From assembly GCA_017994175.1 (NCBI GenBank), contig JAGOLH010000031.1, positions 1 through 35,469 of the forward strand: DNA of 35,469 bases, read 5' to 3'. Under the pieces are notes generated by a model, which did no database searches, was not told the origin of the DNA, and saw only the letters and a list, made by a program, of their open reading frames with translations. Shown piece by piece: positions 26,660 through 35,466 of the stretch. The stretch's first letter is position 1. Each line of letters starts with the position of its first letter. This DNA is from Bacteroidales bacterium. GTDB lineage: Bacteria > Bacteroidota > Bacteroidia > Bacteroidales > ML635J-15. A program made the translations under genes and the position numbers.

Positions 26660-27247
26660 ATGAAAACGACTACTATGATTAAAACTTTGGCTGTTGTAGC
26701 AATAATTGGCTCAACAGTTGCATTTTCGGGATGCAAAGGCAAAAAAGAAGCTTCCAATCCGGGAAAAGGGGCAAAAGAAGTGGTAATCCCCTGCAAAAAC
26801 GAAGGCAGATCGGATAAAGAATATTTCCGTGCCGACAATTCATCAACATCTTCCGACATGAGCCTGTCGCGTGAAAAAGCCCTTACTTTGGCAAAGCAAC
26901 GTCTGGCAAGCCTCATCAACACCAAGATCAAATCGGTTACCGACCGGTATGTGAATGAAACAGAGGTTGGTAAAAATTCCGATTTCGAGCAGAAATTTGA
27001 AAATCTTACTCGTGAAGTGGTAAACCAAACGCTTTCGGATGTTGCTATTGTATGCGAAAAAACTTTCCAGGAAGCCGATGGCAAATACACAACCTATATT
27101 GCAATTGAAGTAAACAAAGATGCGCTGCTGAACGGTGTAAGCAATAAAGTTTCGAAAGACGACAAACTCCGTGTTGATTACGATAAAATGAAATACGAAA
27201 AAATCTTCAACGAAGAAATGGAAAAACTTGAGCAAGAAAATCAATAA
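26660..27247 (+). CDS. LPP20-like lipoprotein of unknown function
   Basis: A 195-residue lipoprotein with lipobox FSGC (Cys25) after a clean signal. Residues ~66-150 resemble an LPP20-type fold: SREKALTLAKQRLASLINTKIKSV, a helix with NQTLSDVAIVCEKTFQEADG, then YTTYIAIEVNKDALLN. This is an alternating helix-strand pattern seen in Helicobacter LPP20 and many Bacteroidota lipoproteins. The C-terminus is a charged helix. The function is unknown; a periplasmic-facing envelope role is likely. A strong terminator follows, so the gene is transcribed alone. Confidence 0.65.
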   Translation: MKTTTMIKTLAVVAIIGSTVAFSGCKGKKEASNPGKGAKEVVIPCKNEGRSDKEYFRADNSSTSSDMSLSREKALTLAKQRLASLINTKIKSVTDRYVNETEVGKNSDFEQKFENLTREVVNQTLSDVAIVCEKTFQEADGKYTTYIAIEVNKDALLNGVSNKVSKDDKLRVDYDKMKYEKIFNEEMEKLEQENQ

Positions 27248-27265
27248 CTGAAATAATGTTTTTTG

Positions 27266-27295
27266 AAAAGCCGGTAATAATTCACCGGCTTTTTT
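27266..27295 (+). terminator. Intrinsic terminator after the LPP20-like gene
   Basis: AAAAGCCGGT (27266-27275) pairs perfectly with ACCGGCTTTT (27284-27293) around an 8-nt loop, followed by T residues. It starts 18 bases after the stop codon, the classical layout. Confidence 0.9.
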
Positions 27296-27368
27296 ATTAT
27301 GTTTATTTGCAATAAGATTGCCTTTACATTATTATCACCAATAGTTTAATAAGGTATATATTAATTTC

Positions 27369-27376
27369 TACTTTTG
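27369..27376 (+). promoter_or_regulatory. Candidate -7 box for the AEC transporter gene
   Basis: TACTTTTG matches TAnnTTTG and ends 4 bases before the ATG at 27381, predicting a leaderless mRNA. No clear -33 TTG is visible at the standard distance. Confidence 0.45.
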
Positions 27377-27380
27377 CACA

Positions 27381-28319
27381 ATGCAAATCATTCTCAGTCA
27401 GATAAGTATGCTCGGATTGCTCGCCGTAATAGGTGCAGTTGCTCTTAAAACGCGGTTACTGCAAGAGGAAACTATGAATGGCATTGTCAAGCTCATTACC
27501 AAGCTCACCCTGCCTTTGCTGATTTTTTCGACCTTTGCAGGAAACAACATCAACGGTGAAATTCTGAAAAACAGTTCTGTGATCATCATTGTGAGCATGC
27601 TCAGCATTGTGATGTTTTACCTTTTTGCAGGAATGAGTGCCCGCATTCTGCATCTGAATGTCGAAAATACGGCACTACACAAAGCCAGCGCCATGTTTGG
27701 CAACGTTGTATTCTTAGGATTCCCCGTGATTAATGCTATATTCCCTGGCGGTGAAGGACTAATATATGCCACCATGTACCAGCTCGGTCAAAACACGCTG
27801 ATATGGACCTGGGGGGTTTACATTCTTAACAAAGGTGCTGATAAAACCTCTAAGGAAAACTGGAAACATCTTATCAACCCGGTAACTATTGCTTTTGCTG
27901 CAGGCTTGCTATTTATGGCTATGCCATTCCGGATTCCTGAAATTATTCTCAAACCCATATCCGACATAGGACACACAACGAGTTATATTTCGATGATTTA
28001 TGTAGGTGCGGTACTGGTGAAGGCCAATCCATTGCGGGTTTTTGTAAATCTGAGGTCGTATCTGGTTAGCGTAAACAAACTGGTTCTTACCCCACTGATT
28101 ATACTGCTATTGTTCAAATATGCAGGGTTAAGCCAGTTGTTCCATGTTAGCACAACCGCTCTGGGAGTAATGGTAATGCTCTCGGGAATGCCTTGCATGA
28201 TACTGATATCTGTGCTTGCAAAAGACCTCGGGTTGAACGACAGGCAGTCGGTGGAAAATATTTTCCTAAGTACCATACTTTCGTTTGGTACACTGAGTTT
28301 GTTGTTCTGGCTGCTTTAG
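27381..28319 (+). CDS. AEC-family (auxin efflux carrier-like) transporter
   Basis: A 312-residue polytopic membrane protein of the AEC/MdcF superfamily, secondary carriers that export or import small organic anions. It has about ten predicted hydrophobic segments in two halves, with the first half carrying the ITKLTLPLLIFSTFAG signature and the second the LGVMVMLSGMPCMILISVLAKDLG region. Substrate cannot be inferred from sequence; malonate, malate and auxin-type carriers are known relatives. A -7 box lies 4 bases before the ATG. The stop codon overlaps the stop codon of the convergent GH25 gene. Confidence 0.85.
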   Translation: MQIILSQISMLGLLAVIGAVALKTRLLQEETMNGIVKLITKLTLPLLIFSTFAGNNINGEILKNSSVIIIVSMLSIVMFYLFAGMSARILHLNVENTALHKASAMFGNVVFLGFPVINAIFPGGEGLIYATMYQLGQNTLIWTWGVYILNKGADKTSKENWKHLINPVTIAFAAGLLFMAMPFRIPEIILKPISDIGHTTSYISMIYVGAVLVKANPLRVFVNLRSYLVSVNKLVLTPLIILLLFKYAGLSQLFHVSTTALGVMVMLSGMPCMILISVLAKDLGLNDRQSVENIFLSTILSFGTLSLLFWLL

Positions 28320-29119
28320 TGTATGGTAAAATTCACCAGATCGTTGTAAGTTCCTACAAACAGGTCAATATCAACCTTACCTTTTATCCCGGCAACCTTG
28401 CCTTCATGCGAAAACTGCCAGAACTTCCATTGCGCTGCAATATGCGAGGGCTCTTTCGATACGTTTAATGACGATATCCATACCGGATATTTTTCGAACC
28501 GTTTATCACCATTGAACATACTGCGGTAGATATTCGGAGATGTGTAAATAATAGGTGTCTGCTGATAATGTTTTTCTACTATTTCGAGCCAGTTGAGCAG
28601 TCCGGTTTTGAGGCTGTTTTTGTTTTGCACATGGCTGTATTGTTCTATATCGAGCACAGGAGGCAAATCGCCTTTCTGCAGAGTAACAGTTTCGATGAAC
28701 CGTTGTGCCTGACCGGTAGAGTTTTCGTTGGGACGATAATAATGATATGCCCCCCTGATTAGTTTTTGTTCGCCGGCAGCATACCAGTTGGTGATAAAAT
28801 TTCTGTCGGTTTTGCTATTTCCTGCAGTAGCCCTGATGAAGACAAAATACATACTTTTTTCGGAGGCCACTTTCTTCCAGTCGATACTTGCCTGATACTC
28901 AGATACATCTATGCCAAATACCGTGTAGTCTTTAAAATGCATTACATACGATTGAAAAGATGTATCGCCGGTATAGCGCTCCTTTTTCACTCTTGTGTTG
29001 TCTCCCGAAAAAAACACCAGATATACTGTTGCTGCAGCAATTAATAACAGAAGAAAAATAAAAACCCCGACCAGAAAATTGTTCTTTTTCTTATTTCTTC
29101 TGATCTTTCGTCGGGGCAT
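28316..29119 (-). CDS. Membrane-anchored GH25 lysozyme-like muramidase
   Basis: A glycoside hydrolase family 25 enzyme, which cleaves the MurNAc-GlcNAc bond in peptidoglycan. A basic cytoplasmic start (PRRKIRRNKKKNN) is followed by one hydrophobic segment (~16-37), giving an N-terminal anchor or uncleaved signal. The catalytic domain (~65-262) has the GIDVSEYQ strand (Asp71), FIRATAGN, HYYRP, the catalytic DxE in PVLDIEQ (Asp157, Glu159) and a terminal WQFS...GKVDIDLF motif. It starts 9 bases after the asd stop codon, so the two are likely one transcript. Its own wall turnover or attack on other bacteria are both possible roles. Confidence 0.9.
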   Translation of the reverse strand: MPRRKIRRNKKKNNFLVGVFIFLLLLIAAATVYLVFFSGDNTRVKKERYTGDTSFQSYVMHFKDYTVFGIDVSEYQASIDWKKVASEKSMYFVFIRATAGNSKTDRNFITNWYAAGEQKLIRGAYHYYRPNENSTGQAQRFIETVTLQKGDLPPVLDIEQYSHVQNKNSLKTGLLNWLEIVEKHYQQTPIIYTSPNIYRSMFNGDKRFEKYPVWISSLNVSKEPSHIAAQWKFWQFSHEGKVAGIKGKVDIDLFVGTYNDLVNFTIH

Positions 29120-29128
29120 ATTGCAATG

Positions 29129-30106
29129 TTATTTAATAAGATATTCAGCAATCTGAACAGCGTTGGTAGCAGCCCCTTTGCGCAGGTTATCGGCTACGAT
29201 CCACAGATTGATGGCGTATTCGTGCGACTCGTCTTTCCGGATTCGGCCCACAAAAACTTCATCCCGATCTTCTGCCCATATAGGCATGGGATAAATATTG
29301 GCAGTGGGGATATCTTTCACCACAATACCCTGTGTTTCGGAAAGTGTACGGCGAATTTGGTTGATGTCGGGTTTTTCTTGAAATTCGATATTTACACTTT
29401 CGGAATGTCCTCCGATTACCGGTACGCGCACAACTGTTCCCGTTAAGGCAAGTTGCGGAAGGCTGAGAATTTTCCGGCTTTCGTTTACGAGTTTCATTTC
29501 TTCATCGGTGTATGAATTTGCCAGAAAATTGCCACCGTGGGGGATGCAATTCAGGTCGATCTGATGCGGGTAAGCATCATGTAAAGTCGATCCGGCTCGC
29601 TCACCGAGCAATTGTTTTACCCCTTTGTAACCCGAACCCGAAACCGACTGATACGTTGACACTATTACCCGTTTAAGTCCGTAAAGTTTATGCAGCGGAT
29701 ACAACACTGCCACGAGCTGAATGGTGGAACAGTTGGGATTGGCAATAATTTGAGGTTTTTTATCCAGAAGCGTTGCATTTACTTCCGGCACAACAAGGCG
29801 AATGTCATCATGCATCCTCCATGCCGACGAATTATCAATCACCGTACAGCCTTTTTCCACAAAACGTGGAGCCCACTCGAGCGACACATCCTTCCCTGCC
29901 GAAAACAGGGCTATATGTGGTTGCATGGCAAGGCCTTCCTGCAAACAGCAAACAGGATATTCTTTACCGCCAAATAGGATATTCTTTCCTGCTGAACGTT
30001 CCGAAGCCACAGGTATTAGTGTAGTAACCGGGAAATTATGTTCTGCAAGAACTTTCAGCATTTTCTGCCCTACCAAGCCTGTTGCACCAACTACTGCAAT
30101 TTTCAT
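29129..30106 (-). CDS. asd: Aspartate-semialdehyde dehydrogenase
   Basis: The NADPH-dependent enzyme that converts aspartyl phosphate to aspartate semialdehyde on the route to lysine, diaminopimelate, threonine and methionine. NADP-binding GATGLVGQ lies at 7-14. The catalytic Cys126 is in ANPNCSTIQ, and the active-site His234 in GGHSESVNIE. The SGSGYKG block is present. Length 325 is typical. It leads a short unit with the GH25 lysozyme; diaminopimelate supply and peptidoglycan cleavage share a wall theme, though the link may be incidental. A promoter with a duplicated element lies upstream. Confidence 0.96.
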   Translation of the reverse strand: MKIAVVGATGLVGQKMLKVLAEHNFPVTTLIPVASERSAGKNILFGGKEYPVCCLQEGLAMQPHIALFSAGKDVSLEWAPRFVEKGCTVIDNSSAWRMHDDIRLVVPEVNATLLDKKPQIIANPNCSTIQLVAVLYPLHKLYGLKRVIVSTYQSVSGSGYKGVKQLLGERAGSTLHDAYPHQIDLNCIPHGGNFLANSYTDEEMKLVNESRKILSLPQLALTGTVVRVPVIGGHSESVNIEFQEKPDINQIRRTLSETQGIVVKDIPTANIYPMPIWAEDRDEVFVGRIRKDESHEYAINLWIVADNLRKGAATNAVQIAEYLIK

Positions 30107-30144
30107 GTGTTATTATCATTAATAAATCAGACATATAATCGCTT

Positions 30145-30173
30145 TTGCAAAATTATGAGATCCTTGCAAAATT
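30145..30173. repeat. Direct repeat of TTGCAAAATT in the asd promoter
   Basis: TTGCAAAATT occurs at 30145-30154 and again at 30164-30173, 19 bases start to start. One copy overlaps the -7 box and the other fills the spacer next to the -33 element. This position suits an operator for a regulator, or a duplicated promoter half; neither is proven. Confidence 0.4.
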
Positions 30174-30176
30174 CAA
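30148..30176 (-). promoter_or_regulatory. Promoter of asd
   Basis: On the minus strand TTG (30174-30176) and, 18 bases on, TAATTTTG (30148-30155) form a good -33/-7 pair. The predicted start is about 35 bases before the asd ATG at 30106. Confidence 0.65.
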
Positions 30177-30223
30177 TCATTCCATATCAATTCAACCCGA
30201 CAGAATATGATTCCATAAACGGA

Positions 30224-33154
30224 TTAATAACCAAACAACTGTTCCAGTGTTAATTCTTCGACTTTACCATATTTTTTCAGCAGGGTAAAATTGATCTTAT
30301 CTTTCGGACCTACTACCAAAATATCGTATTTTTTGTCTTTAATATGTCCGTCGAAAAAGCTTTTTACATCATTCAATGTAAATTTCTGAATATCGGCATA
30401 CATTTCCTTACGGTAATCGTGATCGATACCCAGTTTCTGTAACGCTTGCCAATTCCAGTAAATATCCGATTTAATAATCCGTTCGCTATTGATTTGCTTA
30501 ATGATGGCATCTTTGCTGGTGCCAAACAATTGTTCCGACATTGCCAATTCGTTCAGCAATCCGGTAAGAGCATCGAGAGCCTCGGTCATTTTATCGGGCT
30601 GGGTACTCAGGTAGCCGAAAACATAATTCGATCTTCCTTTTTCGCTTGGAGTGCGGTAGCCGGCATAGCTTGAATAAGCAAGCCCTTTGGATTCCCTGAT
30701 CTCCTGAAATACTATTGAAGACATGCTTCCACCATAGTATTCGTTGAACATTCTGATAATAGGTATCTGAAGCGGGTCGTATTTTGTATCCTTGCTAACG
30801 AGGGCAATGAGGGTTTGAACCATATCATAATTTACAAAGTACACCGTCGGGGCGGTATAGTCTTTTTCGGGATACACCTTGCGGGGCGGAGTTTCCTTAA
30901 GAGTAGCGTCTGTTTTATGGTATTTCTGAATGAGCTCGGCCATTTTACTTTGTTCGCGGGGTCCATAGTAAAATATTTTATGTTTATACCCGAGCATCTG
31001 ATGAATCAGGTCAACCAGTTGTTGCGGATCCATTGCCCTGAGGTCTGCTTCCGGAATAAGATCGGTAGTCGGGTTCAGTTGTCCGTATTTCGAAAAGTTC
31101 ATCATCCGGCTCTGAAGGATAGTATTCTTATTGAGCTTGGCATCGTTGCGTTTTTTTATGATATCATCAACATAGTTTGCATAGGCTTCTTTATCAACCT
31201 TTGCGCCTGCAAGAATTTTCTCCAGCAATTCGATGCCTTTTTCGAGGTTCTCGTCAAGACCGCTAAGATATACATACGACTGATCGTCGCCGGTTGAAAC
31301 ACCAAAGCTTAGCCCGAGTTTGTACCATTCTTTTTTCAGATCTTCGGCAGTTTTATCGGAAGTACCGAGATACTCGAGATAATTAATCGCAACAGGCAAC
31401 CATGCATCGTTTTCTTTACCTATATCAACTATATAATACAAGTCGAACAACTCGTTGGTTTCGTTTTTTATATAGCTAAAATCGATGGCTGTGCCAACTT
31501 TTTGTGTTTTTATCAGGTTTTTATAATCAACAAACGAAGGTTCTATGTCTTTTGTATTCATCTTTTTGAGGTCGGTAACATATTCCGACTCAGTAGTACG
31601 GTTGATATTAAGTGCCGTAATGGGTGGTTTTTCTACGTGATATGTATTATCGTTGGCACCATTGCGTTTATACACAACCACATAATTATCGGCGAAAAAG
31701 GTTTTTGCGAAATCAACGATTTCCTGTTTGGTTACCTTGGCAAGCCTGTCGTTATATTTAAGAATATCCTCACGGCTGCGTCCCGAAATAAACTGATCGA
31801 CAAATTCATACACCGCGTAGTTACTTTCGTATGCCTGTATCTGACTGAGTTTGCGCTGGTTGATAATTGCTTCAAGGAGCCATTCATCGAAGTTGCCTTT
31901 TTTAATGTTTTCGATTTCACCGAGTAACAGCGTCTTCAGTTCTTCGAGTTTCTGTCCCTGACGCGGACTGGCACTCAGGTTAAAAACGCCGTAGTCGTTC
32001 ATATTGTTCACATAGGCTCCAGCTCTGAGCACTTTCTGCTTCTGTACCAGATTCAGATCTATAAGTCCAGCTTCACCATTGCTTAGAATTTCTGCAATCA
32101 GAGTCAGAAATAAATCCTGATCGTTATGCAAACCTTCGGTTCTGAACGAAATGCTCATCGATTCCTGATCGGGACCAGTAACAGAGAATTCCTTAACAGC
32201 GGTAATCGGGTCTTCTTTAGGAGAAGTAAATTGAGGTACATTTTCATTGGGTTTCCAATCGCCCCAATATGTATCGATAGTTTTTATCATTTCTTCGGGA
32301 TCGAAATCACCACTCAGGCAAATAGCAATATTATTGGGAACATAATAATCGGCTTTGAATTTCATGATATTCACCATGGATGGGTTTTTCAGATGCTCTC
32401 CGATACCAATTACAGGAACTCCGTAGGGGTGTTTTTTAAATAATTCCGACATCACTTTATAGTAAGATTTACGATAATCGTTATCCTGGCTCATATTAAA
32501 CTCTTCGAAAACCGTTTCGAGCTCGGTGTGAAATAAACGCAGCACCAAGTCTCTGAAGCGTTCTGATTCCATTTTCACCCAGCGTTCCGATTCGTTCGAA
32601 GGTATGTTGTTCACATATACGGTTTCTTCGTACGACGTCCATGCATTGGTTCCCGTAGCACCCATCATCGTACAGATTTTATCGTATTCATTGGCGATGG
32701 CATATTTCGATGCTTCCTGCGACAGACTGTCGATTTGCCTGTAGATGGCCAGTTTCTTTTCCGGATTGGTTTCGGCAGCATGTTTTTCGAACAGATCGGA
32801 TATCTGTTGTATCAGTGCTGATTCTTTTCCCCAGTCGAGTGTTCCAATTTCATCGGTACCCTTGAACATCATGTGTTCAAAATAGTGAGCCAGCCCTGTA
32901 GTGGCACGGGGATCGTTCTTTGCTCCTGCTTTAACGGCAATCGCCGTCTGTATGCGGGGCTCATCCTTATTCACCGCCATATATACTTTTAATCCGTTGC
33001 CAAGAGTGTATATTCTCGCATTTACCGGATCGTTGGTTACATATTCGTAAGTGTAACCGTTGGCATCTTTTGCAGTTTTGGTTTTATACCCTTTGTTGTT
33101 GCATGATGTAAAAAGCACTAATGGAATCAGTGCAATAATCCAAAGTTTTTTCAT
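30224..33154 (-). CDS. M16-family zinc metallopeptidase lipoprotein
   Basis: A pitrilysin/insulinase-type peptidase of 976 residues with two M16 halves. The lipobox FTSC puts the lipidated Cys at 18. The inverted zinc motif HYFEH is at 90-94 (His90, Glu93, His94), with the downstream zinc Glu in HTELETVFEEFN (211 or 213). An insert of ~40 residues (120-160) lies between them, as in other Bacteroidota members of this subfamily. The second, inactive half (~520 onward) has the RESKGLAYSSYAGYR segment. Such enzymes degrade peptides in the periplasm or at the outer membrane. It stands 117 bases upstream of asd and is transcribed in the same direction, with its own leader unclear. Confidence 0.93.
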   Translation of the reverse strand: MKKLWIIALIPLVLFTSCNNKGYKTKTAKDANGYTYEYVTNDPVNARIYTLGNGLKVYMAVNKDEPRIQTAIAVKAGAKNDPRATTGLAHYFEHMMFKGTDEIGTLDWGKESALIQQISDLFEKHAAETNPEKKLAIYRQIDSLSQEASKYAIANEYDKICTMMGATGTNAWTSYEETVYVNNIPSNESERWVKMESERFRDLVLRLFHTELETVFEEFNMSQDNDYRKSYYKVMSELFKKHPYGVPVIGIGEHLKNPSMVNIMKFKADYYVPNNIAICLSGDFDPEEMIKTIDTYWGDWKPNENVPQFTSPKEDPITAVKEFSVTGPDQESMSISFRTEGLHNDQDLFLTLIAEILSNGEAGLIDLNLVQKQKVLRAGAYVNNMNDYGVFNLSASPRQGQKLEELKTLLLGEIENIKKGNFDEWLLEAIINQRKLSQIQAYESNYAVYEFVDQFISGRSREDILKYNDRLAKVTKQEIVDFAKTFFADNYVVVYKRNGANDNTYHVEKPPITALNINRTTESEYVTDLKKMNTKDIEPSFVDYKNLIKTQKVGTAIDFSYIKNETNELFDLYYIVDIGKENDAWLPVAINYLEYLGTSDKTAEDLKKEWYKLGLSFGVSTGDDQSYVYLSGLDENLEKGIELLEKILAGAKVDKEAYANYVDDIIKKRNDAKLNKNTILQSRMMNFSKYGQLNPTTDLIPEADLRAMDPQQLVDLIHQMLGYKHKIFYYGPREQSKMAELIQKYHKTDATLKETPPRKVYPEKDYTAPTVYFVNYDMVQTLIALVSKDTKYDPLQIPIIRMFNEYYGGSMSSIVFQEIRESKGLAYSSYAGYRTPSEKGRSNYVFGYLSTQPDKMTEALDALTGLLNELAMSEQLFGTSKDAIIKQINSERIIKSDIYWNWQALQKLGIDHDYRKEMYADIQKFTLNDVKSFFDGHIKDKKYDILVVGPKDKINFTLLKKYGKVEELTLEQLFGY

Positions 33155-33292
33155 AAATGATTTTTTTAAATTTGGGTTAAATTTACAAATTGTTTTAATC
33201 GGTTTTAATATGAAAAATTATATCAGTGAAAAACAATTCATAAAATTTTATTAACGTAAGTCATATCAATGCATTTGTAACAGTGAAATAGC

Positions 33293-35350
33293 ATGAAAAC
33301 TAGTAACATCATTACCATTATGGCAATAATACCTTTGTGCATACTATCGTGCCATCAACCCGAAAAGAAAACTGCGACCAAAGAGGTTGAACCTTTCAAC
33401 TATGTTGCCGAACAATTTGCCGATATTCGGATTCTGCGGTATCAGGTTCCCGGGTTTGAAAAACTCGGTATTAAGGAAAAAAAGTTTCTCTACTGTCTGC
33501 AGGAAGCAGCATACTGGGGTCGGGAAATTTTTTACGATCAGAACTATAAACACAACTTGTGTATAAAACGCACCCTCGAAGCAATTGTCGAAAATTATCA
33601 GGGCGATAAGAATTCAGCAACATGGGTAAGGTTTATGGAATACACCAAACGATTCTGGTTTTCGAACGGAATACACCACCACTACAGCAACATGAAATTT
33701 CTTCCCGGTTTCAGCGAAGATTTCTTCAGGGAACAGGTGCTTTCTGTTAAACCTGAATTGTTGCCCCTTTCCGAGGGAGAAACCCCCGAAATGCTTGTGG
33801 AAAAACTTATCCCAATATTGTTTAGCCCATCGGTTGCTCCGGTAAGGTCGGAGTCGGACACACGCAAAGACCTGATTGCCTCCTCAGCGACAAACTATTA
33901 CGAAGGCCTCTCGCAACAAGAAGTTGAAAGGTATTATAAAACACGAACTAATAAAAAGGACAGTACTCCCATTTCGTATGGTCTCAACTCAAAAATGATT
34001 AAAAAGAATGGAGCCATCACCGAGCAAGTGTATAAACACGAAGGGATGTACGGCGCTGCTATCGAAAAAATTATGTATTGGCTGACCGAAGCAAAAAAAT
34101 ACTGCGACAATGCAGAACAAACCGTTGTAATTGATAAACTCATAGAATTCTACCGGACAGGCAGCCTCGAAACTTTTGATGAGTACTCAATACTATGGGT
34201 GAAAAACAGTAATGTCAAGGTAGATTTTACCAACGGATTTATTGAGGTATATGCCGACCCGCTGGGTTATCGGGGAGCCTGGCAAAGTGTGGTGTATGTT
34301 CTCGATGAAGACCTTACACGGAAATTTGCCAACATTTCGGCAAAAGCCCAGTGGTTCGAAGACAATTCGCCCATTATGCCCGAACACAAACGCAGCGAAG
34401 TGGTAGGCGTTAGCTACAAAGTCATCAATGCCGTTGCCGAAGCCGGCGATTGCAGTCCCTCAACACCCATTGGTGTGAATCTGCCAAATTCCAACTGGAT
34501 ACGTGCGCAATATGGGTCTAAATCAGTATCGCTGGGTAACATCGAAACTGCCTACGACGAAGCCTCAAAGACATCGGGAGTTCTCGAGGAGTTTTATTTG
34601 CCCGATCAAAAGAAAAGGATTGAAGACTTTGGTGCTCTTTCAGGGAAAATACACACTGCCTTGCACGAGGTTATTGGTCATGGTAGCGGAAAAATCATGC
34701 CAGGCGTAGGCACACCCAAAGAAACCCTGAAAAGCTACAGTTCTGCCCTTGAAGAAACACGTGCCGACCTGGTAGCCCTGTATTATATTATGGATCCGGT
34801 TGTGATTGACCTTGGTCTGATGGATACCATTGCCACCGCATACGCCGAATACGATAATTATATTATAAACGGGATGCTGAAGCAACTGGTGCGGATTGAG
34901 CCGGGTCAGCAAATCGTGCAGGCACACATGCGATGCCGTTCGCTAATCAGCCATTGGTGCTACGAAAAGGGGAAAGGTGAAAACGTGATCGAAAAAGTGT
35001 ATGAAAACGGGAAGACCTATTATAAAATAAACAACTATGCCCGGTTGCGCGAACTCTTCGGAGAACTGCTACGCGAAGTGCAACGCATTAAATCGGAGGG
35101 CGATTACGAAGCCGGAATGAAATTGGTCGAAACCTATGGTGCGCCCGTCGACCGCAAGTTACACAAGGAAGTTCTCGACCGGTATGCCAAGCTCAACGTG
35201 GCTCCCTACAACGGGTTTATTCAACCCCAGATGGAGGCGGTTTATAAAAACGGAGAATGGGTGGATGTGAACATAAGTTACCCCGACAGCTTCGAGAAAC
35301 AAATGATGTTTTATGCAAAGGAATATAAAATCCTTCCGACGTATAATTAG
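33293..35350 (+). CDS. M49-family dipeptidyl-peptidase III-like lipoprotein
   Basis: A 685-residue member of peptidase family M49, zinc enzymes that release dipeptides from peptide N-termini. The zinc motif HEVIGH is at 458-463, and the second motif EETRAD has Glu488 in the place of the human third zinc ligand Glu508. Spacing matches the family. A lipobox-like LSC near residue 20 after a hydrophobic start predicts a lipoprotein, unlike cytosolic eukaryotic DPP III. It probably trims imported or cell-surface peptides. It diverges from the M16 gene (138 bases between starts), so two exported peptidases sit head to head. Confidence 0.92.
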   Translation: MKTSNIITIMAIIPLCILSCHQPEKKTATKEVEPFNYVAEQFADIRILRYQVPGFEKLGIKEKKFLYCLQEAAYWGREIFYDQNYKHNLCIKRTLEAIVENYQGDKNSATWVRFMEYTKRFWFSNGIHHHYSNMKFLPGFSEDFFREQVLSVKPELLPLSEGETPEMLVEKLIPILFSPSVAPVRSESDTRKDLIASSATNYYEGLSQQEVERYYKTRTNKKDSTPISYGLNSKMIKKNGAITEQVYKHEGMYGAAIEKIMYWLTEAKKYCDNAEQTVVIDKLIEFYRTGSLETFDEYSILWVKNSNVKVDFTNGFIEVYADPLGYRGAWQSVVYVLDEDLTRKFANISAKAQWFEDNSPIMPEHKRSEVVGVSYKVINAVAEAGDCSPSTPIGVNLPNSNWIRAQYGSKSVSLGNIETAYDEASKTSGVLEEFYLPDQKKRIEDFGALSGKIHTALHEVIGHGSGKIMPGVGTPKETLKSYSSALEETRADLVALYYIMDPVVIDLGLMDTIATAYAEYDNYIINGMLKQLVRIEPGQQIVQAHMRCRSLISHWCYEKGKGENVIEKVYENGKTYYKINNYARLRELFGELLREVQRIKSEGDYEAGMKLVETYGAPVDRKLHKEVLDRYAKLNVAPYNGFIQPQMEAVYKNGEWVDVNISYPDSFEKQMMFYAKEYKILPTYN

Positions 35351-35458
35351 GTTTTATCTTAATTACTAGCTAAAATTATCTATTAAATGATTTAACCTTT
35401 CTCTAATAATTCAAACTTCAACATCATTGTTTATTTTATTTTTTTTGAACAAAATTAT

Positions 35459-35466
35459 TACTTTTG
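35459..35466 (+). promoter_or_regulatory. Candidate -7 box at the window end
   Basis: TACTTTTG matches TAnnTTTG and is followed immediately by ATG at 35467, the last three bases. It may drive a gene beyond the window, or the match may be chance in AT-rich DNA. The rest of 35351-35469 shows nothing else. Confidence 0.25.

Noticed and set aside
26575..27090. 171-codon minus-strand frame opposite the LPP20-like gene
   Set aside because: The plus-strand frame has a lipobox, a fold pattern and a terminator. The antisense product is serine-rich and low in complexity at the end (repeated V/F/I), consistent with a shadow frame.
30815..31297. 160-codon plus-strand frame opposite the M16 peptidase
   Set aside because: Antisense to a clear M16 gene; no signal, domain or promoter of its own.
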